A DNA stretch of 12,137 bases from an uncultured Mollicutes bacterium. GTDB lineage: Bacteria; Bacillota_I; Bacilli_A; RFN20; CAG-449. Both the position numbers and the translations under genes were made by a program. Shown in pieces: positions 6,966 to 12,137 of the stretch. A model generated the notes under the pieces. The model made no database searches and was not told where the DNA came from. It saw only the letters and a list, made by a program, of their open reading frames with translations. The DNA lies in NCBI GenBank assembly GCA_900551385.1, contig URVS01000021.1, forward strand, positions 1 to 12,137, in the 5' to 3' direction. Numbering within the stretch: position 1 is the stretch's first letter; each line of letters begins with the position of its first letter.

Positions 6966-7840
6966 TATTTACCTCTTTCAGCCATTAATGTTTTAATTTC
7001 GTCTTCATTAATACCAACCATTGCTTCACCTAAATCTTCACTAATTTCTGCTAAAATTTTAGGTTCATTATAATTAGTAACTGCTTTAACTATACTTGCT
7101 GCTCTTTTTTCTGGGTTTTTAGATTTAAAAATACCTGATCCAACAAATACACCTTCTGCTCCAAGTTGCATCATTAAAGCAGCATCAGCAGGAGTAGCTA
7201 CTCCACCAGCAGCAAAATTAACAACTGGTAATTTATGATTATCATGAACATATTTGACTAATTCATAACTTACTCTATATTCTTTACTTGCTTTCATTAA
7301 TTCAGTTTCATTCATTTGAGTTAATAATTCAATTTCATGATTTATCTTTTTCATGTGTCTAACTGCTTGAATTATATCTCCAGTGCCTGGTTCACCTTTA
7401 GTTCTAATCATTGAAGCACCTTCACTAATTCTTCTTAAAGCTTCGCCTAAATCTTTAGCCCCACAAACAAATGGAACTTTAAATTTTGTTTTATCAATAT
7501 GACTTTCATCATCAGCAGGAGATAAAACTTCTGATTCATCAATATAATCTATTTCAATAGCTTGTAAAATTTGAGCTTCAACAAAATGACCAATTCTACA
7601 TTTTGCCATAACTGGAATACTTACTGCTGCTTGAATTTCTTGAATCATTTTTGGATCAGACATTCTTGCAACTCCCCCTGCTGCACGAATATCTGCAGGA
7701 ATTCTTTCAAGTGCCATAACAGCACATGCTCCAGCTTCTTCTGCGATTTTTGCTTGTTCAGGTGTTGTTACATCCATAATAACACCACCTTTTAACATTT
7801 GTGCTAATTGTTTATTTAATGCATATCTTTCCTGACTCAT
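6965..7840 (-). CDS. pdxS: Pyridoxal 5'-phosphate synthase lyase subunit PdxS
   Basis: PdxS is the (beta/alpha)8-barrel subunit that builds pyridoxal 5'-phosphate from two sugar phosphates and ammonia supplied by PdxT, usually as a dodecamer. At 291 residues it has standard length. It shows the N-terminal [13 protein letters not shown] with substrate-site D23, [20 protein letters not shown], the Schiff-base lysine K80 in [19 protein letters not shown], and the second catalytic lysine K148 in RTKGEPGTG. The phosphate-binding [10 protein letters not shown] and [12 protein letters not shown] follow. A strong AGGAGG lies 9-14 bases before the ATG. Codon use is AT-ending from about the first dozen codons on, whereas the bases upstream look like the GC-richer part, so gene and leader may come from different genomes. 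No promoter or PdxR-type site could be identified with confidence. Confidence 0.97.
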   Translation of the reverse strand: MSQERYALNKQLAQMLKGGVIMDVTTPEQAKIAEEAGACAVMALERIPADIRAAGGVARMSDPKMIQEIQAAVSIPVMAKCRIGHFVEAQILQAIEIDYIDESEVLSPADDESHIDKTKFKVPFVCGAKDLGEALRRISEGASMIRTKGEPGTGDIIQAVRHMKKINHEIELLTQMNETELMKASKEYRVSYELVKYVHDNHKLPVVNFAAGGVATPADAALMMQLGAEGVFVGSGIFKSKNPEKRAASIVKAVTNYNEPKILAEISEDLGEAMVGINEDEIKTLMAERGK

Positions 7841-8100
7841 TTTGTTTTCCTCCTGTACGGTTTACGCAAAGCAACGACAGGGAACTGATTTAACAGTCTG
7901 CCCTTTCTTCAACTGCGTTTTTATTTGTCTGAAAGCATACAGGAATACTGTGCTGTTATAAATATCCAATTTTTATATATTTTAAGAGGACAGTTTAAGT
8001 ATTTTCTCTCAAACTGTCCTCTTTACAAAATAAACAGTATTTAAAGTTATGGTTTTTTCGTAAAATCCCCACTGCTTTTTGCGAAGGTATTTGAATATTT
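7841..8100. other. 260-base intergenic stretch with the composition junction
   Basis: No gene is seen here. Bases 7841-7853 hold the pdxS ribosome binding site. Bases 7854-7960 are clearly richer in G and C than anything to the left (CGGTTTACG, CAACGACAGGG) and read like the Clostridia-type DNA to the right. A 13-bp inverted repeat lies at 7984-8023. The rest, 8024-8100, is the 3' flank of the histidine kinase gene with no evident element. The breakpoint between the two genome types falls between roughly the first dozen codons of pdxS and 7860. Confidence 0.6.
7984..8023. terminator. 13-bp perfect inverted repeat, probable terminator of the two-component operon
   Basis: AAGAGGACAGTTT (7984-7996) is exactly mirrored by AAACTGTCCTCTT (8011-8023) around a 14-base loop. 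It lies about 77 bases after the histidine kinase stop and is the strongest hairpin in the gap. Neither side has a long T-run: CTCTTT on the plus strand, CTCTT then A-rich on the minus strand. Its efficiency as an intrinsic terminator is therefore uncertain, and direction is left open. Confidence 0.5.
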
Positions 8101-9351
8101 TTATATGGTAACCTGGAACATAATTGATTTTCCATCTTTACTGCTGACTTTAATTTTCCCGCCATAAGCTTCGGCTACTGCCTGGGCAATGGAAAGTCCG
8201 ATTCCGCTGCCGCCGGTCTTTCTGGAGCGAGAATTGTCCGGGCGGTAGAAACGGTCGAACAGCCGGGACAGGTTTTGAGTCTCCTCCAGCACGCAGGTAT
8301 TAAAAACTTCGATTTTTGTCTTCCCATGAACCTTGTACACATCAAGCCTTATGGTTCCATTTTCATCTGAATATTTCATGGCATTATCAAGAAGAACAGA
8401 AATCATCTGCCTGGTGGCATCTGGATTTCCGCACAGGGTCAGATTCTCCTCAATCCGCTGAGAGTACTTTTTTCCCTGGGCTTTTGCCAGGGATGCAAAA
8501 GGCTCTGCCACCTCCCAGACAGCGTCACTTAAAGAGAACTCGGTCCGTTCCAGAAAAGGATTTTCCTCATCAAGACGGGAAAGAGTTACCAGATCAGCTA
8601 CCATTCTGGACATTTTAGAAGTCTGCTTATGGATATTTCTGGTCCACTCATCTTCACCATACTCCATCTCAATTACGTCCACACTGGTAGCAATGGAAGT
8701 CAGTGGTGTCTTAATTTCATGGCTGGCGTCAGTGATAAAACGTTTCTGGCGCTCTATATTCCGGATATAAGGTTTCATTGCCCTTTTTGAGAGAAGGATT
8801 ACCAGGAGAAAAACCACCAGGAAGCATACCACTCCCACCAGACAGGAAATCAGAAGTACATTTCTGACAGAACGGAGTTCCATTGTAGTATTCAAGAATA
8901 TAACAATATTATCATTTTTCTTCGCTAATATCTGAAATCTGTAGTTTTTATAATAACCCACCTGTCTTTTTTCATTTAATACTTTGCGGGCAAATTCTTC
9001 TGCTTCCGTCTGCGTAACAGAAGCTATAAAATCTGTGGAAACATCGGTTACATTCCCCTCTTCATCCAACCGCACTATAAAAAAACGAGTTGTATAGGGA
9101 GCCTCCGGGTCGTGGTCATCCGGGCGATTGAAAATATCCGGCGGCACAGGCTGCGAAGCATTTTCTTCTGAATTCTCCATTCCAGGAACTTTACCACTTT
9201 CAAAGCCATAAATCTCCTGAATCCGCTGGTCTGCTCTTTCTGCAGTTGTGTGATAATTCCACACATTGATTCCAGCCAGCACAGCCACAAGCATAATAAA
9301 CACTGCCAGCATAGCGGCCAGAATAAAGTGCCAGCGCATCTTTTTCAGCAT
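8101..9351 (-). CDS. Membrane sensor histidine kinase of an OmpR/PhoB-type two-component system
   Basis: The 416-residue protein autophosphorylates on histidine and should pass the phosphate to the response regulator encoded just upstream. A basic N-terminus leads into membrane helix 1 (about 9-30), an extracytoplasmic sensor region of about 130 residues (31-162, with an acidic, Pro-rich stretch around 66-86), and helix 2 (about 164-188). The dimerisation domain follows with H-box FITDASHEIKTPLTS (phosphoacceptor H211), then the ATPase domain with N-box LLDNAMKYS (N323), F-box LFDRFYRPD (364-372) and G-box GGSGIGLS (380-387). The usual DxGxG box is not recognisable; the segment there reads EVFNTCVLEE (348-357). 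The start has GGAGGAAAG in front and lies 47 bases after the regulator's stop, so the two form an operon. The ligand cannot be read from the sequence. Codon use is mixed, unlike the AT-rich genes to the left. Confidence 0.93.
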   Translation of the reverse strand: MLKKMRWHFILAAMLAVFIMLVAVLAGINVWNYHTTAERADQRIQEIYGFESGKVPGMENSEENASQPVPPDIFNRPDDHDPEAPYTTRFFIVRLDEEGNVTDVSTDFIASVTQTEAEEFARKVLNEKRQVGYYKNYRFQILAKKNDNIVIFLNTTMELRSVRNVLLISCLVGVVCFLVVFLLVILLSKRAMKPYIRNIERQKRFITDASHEIKTPLTSIATSVDVIEMEYGEDEWTRNIHKQTSKMSRMVADLVTLSRLDEENPFLERTEFSLSDAVWEVAEPFASLAKAQGKKYSQRIEENLTLCGNPDATRQMISVLLDNAMKYSDENGTIRLDVYKVHGKTKIEVFNTCVLEETQNLSRLFDRFYRPDNSRSRKTGGSGIGLSIAQAVAEAYGGKIKVSSKDGKSIMFQVTI

Positions 9352-9398
9352 AGTCTTTCCTCCAAACAGGCTCTAACGACAGTTCACATAGTGGACCA

Positions 9399-10067
9399 TC
9401 ATTCTTCCATGGAATATCCCGCACCACGAACGGTTTTAATCTCCACTGACGAACCCAGCTGCTTAAGCTTTTTCCTCAAAAATCCAATATAAGTCCACAC
9501 CACATCCATCCCTGCGGTGCCATCCTGTTCCCATATTTTTTCCATAATGTGTTCCGTGGAAAATACGAATCTGGGATGCTTCATAAATAACTCCATCAGC
9601 TGAAATTCCTTGTTGTTCAGGCGAATAGTTGCGCCCCCTGCTGACAGTTCAAAACGATTACAGTCCAGGGTTGTATTTCCCAGACTTAAAAGATTCTCTG
9701 TATAATTCACACTTCTTCTGCCAAGTGCCTTTACCCTGGCAATAAATTCGCTTGCAGCAAAGGGCTTGGGCAGATAATCGTCTGCGCCTGCATTTAATCC
9801 GGCAACCCTGTCCTCAATTTCGGATTTGGCTGTGAGAAGCATCACAGGAGTGGCAATATGATTTTCCCTGGTTCGCCGCAGCACCTCCAGCCCATCCATC
9901 TCCGGCATCATAATGTCCAGCACGATCACGTCAAAATTCCCCTGGCAGATAAAATCCCAGGCATCTTTTCCGTTATGTACAATGTCCACTGAGCATTTAT
10001 TTTTCTCAAGCAAAATCTTCAATGCCCGGGCAATTTCCACCTCGTCTTCTGCAATCAGGATACGCAT
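9399..10067 (-). CDS. OmpR/PhoB-family response regulator
   Basis: This 222-residue transcription factor has a receiver domain (1-115) with acidic pocket E7/D8, phosphoacceptor D51 in VIVLDIMMPEMDG, T79 and K101 (LPKPF). A winged-helix DNA-binding domain (about 125-222) follows, with LNNKEFQLMELFMKHP, the recognition-helix region VWTYIGFLRKKL and the wing RGAGYSM. Length and layout are standard. The start is supported by CGGAGGAAAATT before ATG 10067. It precedes its histidine kinase in the same operon. Only 32 bases separate it from the AAA-ATPase stop, and a terminator fills most of them. Its promoter is therefore not obvious: expression may come from readthrough or from a promoter inside the 3' end of the upstream gene. 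Confidence 0.95.
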   Translation of the reverse strand: MRILIAEDEVEIARALKILLEKNKCSVDIVHNGKDAWDFICQGNFDVIVLDIMMPEMDGLEVLRRTRENHIATPVMLLTAKSEIEDRVAGLNAGADDYLPKPFAASEFIARVKALGRRSVNYTENLLSLGNTTLDCNRFELSAGGATIRLNNKEFQLMELFMKHPRFVFSTEHIMEKIWEQDGTAGMDVVWTYIGFLRKKLKQLGSSVEIKTVRGAGYSMEE

Positions 10068-10087
10068 AATTTTCCTCCGTTTTTCTG

Positions 10088-10110
10088 AAAAAGAGACGCT
10101 TACGCGTCCC
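10088..10110 (-). terminator. Intrinsic terminator overlapping the AAA-ATPase stop codon
   Basis: On the minus strand GGGACGC, a GTAA loop and GCGTCTC form a 7-bp stem (one G-T pair), followed by five T. The preceding A-run and G-run can extend the stem against those T. The loop contains the TAA stop of the AAA-ATPase gene, so a ribosome finishing that gene would cover the hairpin. The response regulator ribosome binding site follows within about 15 bases. Confidence 0.7.
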
Positions 10111-11815
10111 CCTTTTTCACTTTACATTCCTTTTTATAACATGCAATTCCGTATTTTATAATGCTGCGCATGCCATCTTCTTTTAATCCGGCTGCGTACT
10201 TTTTATCTTCAATCTGCTGTAGTGCTTTCTGACACGCAGCTTCCAGATTTCCATCTTCAGCATACTTCACTTCAACAACAATTCCGATACGGTTCTTTCG
10301 GGTCTCTATTAAAATATCACTGTAACCGATTCCTGACTCCGCATTGGATTTCACGATCCAGTCATCCTGAAATCCCAGGATTCCCAGAAGGATTCCGTGA
10401 TAAAAGTTCTCTTTCTTTTCATTGGGAGCAGCGGTATCCCGGATGCTGATGGTATTCCACAGATAATCATTAAAAAGCTCCTCGATCAGTGCTCCATCGC
10501 CATCTGGAAAAGCATTACAAAACCTGTCAAGAGTTTTGCGGTCACTTCCTGTCTGATAGCGAAACCATTCCCTAATCTGGCGGATAAACAACTTCTTAAT
10601 CTCATAATTTGGAATTACAAGATAATACTTATCCCCTTCTGCCATTCCCCGCTGAGTCAGATAACCTGTTGTAAAAAGCACACTCCACAAATTTTCTATA
10701 GAATTATCCAGTTCACCGTAGGTCAGTTCCTGTCGGACTTCTTTCAAGATTGTTTCACCAGCGATCAGGCGCTCAATTTCTTCTTTTGTCTTTCCATTTG
10801 CCAAATCGATAAAACGACGCACAATGGCATTTCCGCTGGTATTAGACCAGTAGTCCTCCGGTCTGGCATTTGGATCAGCACGTAGATTATCACAGTGACT
10901 GAGCACATCCCAGGGGCAGTAGACATCCTGGTTTCCAAAACGGTAACCATCGTACCAGGCTTTCATGGAATCAAAGTGATCCATAAGGCCATAATAGTTT
11001 AACATTTCTTTTACTTCTGAGTCTGTGAAACCGAAGTATTCATCAAACTGGACGTTGGTAATGGACATCACTTTCAGGTTGTTAAGACCTGTGAATATGC
11101 TTTCTTTGGAAATGCGAAGACAACCGGTGAGTACGGCAAAGTACAGACTGGAGTTGGTTTTCAGGGCATTTCCTAGTATATTTCGAATAAGGGAAACCAT
11201 TTCCTCATAATAACCATACTGGAAAGCTTTATCCAAAGGGACGTCATATTCGTCAATCAGGAGAATGACTTTTTTGCCGTAATATTTCTCTAATAATCCA
11301 GACAAAGTTTGAAGACTGGCTGACAGTGTATCTTCTGACATAGCGAATACCCCACCGGTTCCAGTATTTGTGTTAATCTCGGTAAGCTGCTCATACGCTG
11401 TCTTTTCTTTTTCAGATAACTTCTCACAGTTTGTAAGGAATTGAAAACGCATAGCCTCATTCCCTATTATATATTTCAATCCTTCTTTCGCTGAATCAAA
11501 AGTCCGTCCCTCTCCGCCCTTCAAACTAATCGAAATTACAGGAAACTGACCCATATATTTTTCACATAATTCTTTTTCTTCTGAAATTTTCAGCCCCTGA
11601 AACAGTTTTTTATCACAGCCTGTTTCAAAAAATGTCTTGAGCATGCTCATGTTAAGACTTTTTCCAAAACGGCGCGGACGGGTAAAAAGGTTTACTTCAC
11701 TCCAGTTCTTCAACAGATCAGCAATCATATCTGTTTTATCTATATAGTAAAAGTCTTCCTGGATCAATTTTTCAAAGTTATCTATGCCTATAGGAAGCTT
11801 TTTTCTGTATGTCAT
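10100..11815 (-). CDS. AAA-ATPase-like / PD-(D/E)XK nuclease-like fusion protein of unknown function
   Basis: I recognise the family layout (Pfam AAA-ATPase_like followed by a PDDEXK_9-type C-terminus), common in gut Clostridia and Bacteroidetes and without an established function. The start at 11815 gives 571 residues, MTYRKKLPIGIDNFEKLI, the family's usual opening, with AAAGGGG upstream; a longer frame to 11857 lacks this support. The N-terminal part has an unusual Walker A, TRPRRFGKSLNMSML (P-loop about 46-53), and Walker B VILLIDEYDVPLD (183-195). The C-terminus carries GYSDILIE and VVEVKYA, giving D500 and E515-x-K517, the catalytic signature of PD-(D/E)XK nucleases, so it may be active on DNA. 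It has its own promoter and terminator. A mobile or defence-related role is often suspected for this family but is not shown here. Confidence 0.85.
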   Translation of the reverse strand: MTYRKKLPIGIDNFEKLIQEDFYYIDKTDMIADLLKNWSEVNLFTRPRRFGKSLNMSMLKTFFETGCDKKLFQGLKISEEKELCEKYMGQFPVISISLKGGEGRTFDSAKEGLKYIIGNEAMRFQFLTNCEKLSEKEKTAYEQLTEINTNTGTGGVFAMSEDTLSASLQTLSGLLEKYYGKKVILLIDEYDVPLDKAFQYGYYEEMVSLIRNILGNALKTNSSLYFAVLTGCLRISKESIFTGLNNLKVMSITNVQFDEYFGFTDSEVKEMLNYYGLMDHFDSMKAWYDGYRFGNQDVYCPWDVLSHCDNLRADPNARPEDYWSNTSGNAIVRRFIDLANGKTKEEIERLIAGETILKEVRQELTYGELDNSIENLWSVLFTTGYLTQRGMAEGDKYYLVIPNYEIKKLFIRQIREWFRYQTGSDRKTLDRFCNAFPDGDGALIEELFNDYLWNTISIRDTAAPNEKKENFYHGILLGILGFQDDWIVKSNAESGIGYSDILIETRKNRIGIVVEVKYAEDGNLEAACQKALQQIEDKKYAAGLKEDGMRSIIKYGIACYKKECKVKKGDA

Positions 11816-11847
11816 TTTCTCGCCCCTTTCAGAAGTTATTTGTATTA

Positions 11848-11876
11848 ATCTTAACATTCTCCTGAACTAATGGCAA
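11848..11876 (-). promoter_or_regulatory. Promoter of the AAA-ATPase/nuclease gene
   Basis: On the minus strand a -35 TTGCCA (11871-11876) and -10 TAAGAT (11848-11853) are separated by exactly 17 bases. A TG one base before the -10 makes it an extended -10. Each hexamer matches consensus at four or more of six bases. Transcription would start about 25 bases before the ATG at 11815, with the ribosome binding site in between. This also argues against a start at 11857, which would lie upstream of the -10. Confidence 0.6.
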
Positions 11877-11888
11877 GTTGCAGGGGCA

Positions 11889-11905
11889 AATAATACACTA
11901 TTATT
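11889..11905 (-). terminator. Possible AT-only hairpin after the spore-protein gene
   Basis: AATAATA and TATTATT pair over 7 bases around a 3-base loop, overlapping the end of the small spore-protein gene (stop at 11901). On the minus strand A-rich sequence precedes it and three T follow. The stem contains only A-T pairs, so it is a weak candidate, but the next gene's promoter begins immediately beyond it. Confidence 0.25.
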
Positions 11906-12089
11906 TTTTCGTTTTCTTTCGAGCCATCAAACCACCGATCCGGCCGGTTTCTTTGGCTGAGAGGCTTTTCCAGCCGCCTTCTAAAACTTTATCCAGAATG
12001 CCAAGTTCCTGGGCGATCTCGTATTTTGTCTGCTCTTCGGGAGTGAGATTTCCGGATTTGTAGGCTTCTATTTCTTTGTCTTTGTTCAT
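11901..12089 (-). CDS. Divergent alpha/beta-type small acid-soluble spore protein
   Basis: From ATG 12089 the protein has 62 residues: a charged N-terminus, TKYEIAQELGILDKV (21-35), then GWKSLSAKETGRIGGLM (39-55) and a basic tail ARKKTKK. KYEIAxELG corresponds to the conserved germination-protease recognition segment of alpha/beta SASPs, and GRIGGLM to their second conserved motif (GxVGGxM/I). These proteins coat and protect DNA in dormant spores. This member has an acidic N-terminus and a Lys-rich tail, and resembles the short variants of Lachnospiraceae more than the Bacillus type. AGGA occurs 10 bases before this ATG; a longer frame to 12131 is possible, but its N-terminus does not resemble the family. 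It implies a spore-forming host for this side of the window. No sporulation-sigma promoter can be judged because the window ends nearby. Confidence 0.7.
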   Translation of the reverse strand: MNKDKEIEAYKSGNLTPEEQTKYEIAQELGILDKVLEGGWKSLSAKETGRIGGLMARKKTKK

Positions 12090-12137
12090 ATTCCTTACGT
12101 CCTGTAGTTTCCATACGCAAAACTTCATCACGTAATT

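Noticed and set aside
7571-7795. Open frame of 74 codons on the plus strand opposite pdxS, rich in Cys, Asn and Phe.
   Set aside because: It is the antisense image of well-conserved pdxS codons, has no ribosome binding site and an implausible composition.
7880-7903. GGGAACTG ... CAGTCTGCCC hairpin in the pdxS leader as a possible riboswitch or attenuator.
   Set aside because: The stem is short and interrupted, with no conserved riboswitch core I can recognise and no T-run on the transcribed strand.
9200-9427. Minus-strand frame covering the 3' end of the response regulator and 5' end of the kinase.
   Set aside because: It overlaps two well-supported genes in a third frame and resembles no protein; both real genes have strong ribosome binding sites.
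10397-10885. 162-codon plus-strand open frame opposite the AAA-ATPase gene.
   Set aside because: It lies fully antisense to a recognised gene with intact motifs, and its translation shows no domain or sensible start site.
10100-11857. Longer AAA-ATPase start at 11857 adding 14 residues.
   Set aside because: The extension lies across the -10 box and is unlike the family; the internal ATG at 11815 has a good ribosome binding site and the usual N-terminus.
1-12137. CRISPR arrays, tRNA or rRNA genes, insertion-sequence ends.
   Set aside because: No regularly spaced repeats, cloverleaf-like segments, rRNA motifs or transposase motifs were seen on either strand.

Overview
All convincing genes lie on the minus strand, but the window falls into two parts that look like different genomes. 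Positions 1 to about 7,840 are very AT-rich, with almost every third codon position A or T. The gene content there suggests a small-genome, low-GC Firmicutes/Mollicutes-type gut bacterium of the uncultured RF39/Erysipelotrichales sort. TGA acts as a stop and TGG encodes Trp, so nothing points to the Mycoplasma code. From about 7,860 to the end, base composition and codon use are markedly richer in GC. The genes there (OmpR-type two-component system, AAA-ATPase/PD-(D/E)XK protein, spore protein) look like a Lachnospiraceae-type Clostridia. The change falls at the 5' end of pdxS, within tens of bases. It is either a chimeric assembly join or a recent horizontal transfer. Composition was judged by eye, not computed.

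AT-rich part, in transcription order (right to left): pdxS-pdxT, the two-gene pyridoxal phosphate synthase; a six-helix HdeD/DUF308-like membrane protein split by a frameshift, with its own promoter and terminator; a heterodimeric ABC exporter operon whose first gene has lost about 24 codons and changed frame; and a tandem pair of U32-family proteins resembling the Bacillus yrrN/yrrO (trhP1/trhP2) tRNA uridine hydroxylation pair. The second U32 gene runs off the left edge and has an in-frame TAA near its expected start. Three separate reading-frame lesions in about 8 kb, against none seen on the GC-richer side, is the oddest feature of this part. It could be real decay or low consensus quality.

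GC-richer part, in transcription order: a short divergent alpha/beta-type small acid-soluble spore protein; an AAA-ATPase/PD-(D/E)XK protein with a good extended -10 promoter and an intrinsic terminator that overlaps its stop codon; an OmpR-family response regulator; its sensor histidine kinase; then a 13-bp perfect inverted repeat that probably marks the end of that operon.

I found no RNA genes, CRISPR arrays, insertion sequences or attachment sites. No stretch over 300 bases lacks a gene; the longest gap is 7841-8100. I do not see a clearly new multi-gene system. The points most worth checking are the composition junction, the clustered lesions and the AAA-ATPase/nuclease next to the two-component system.
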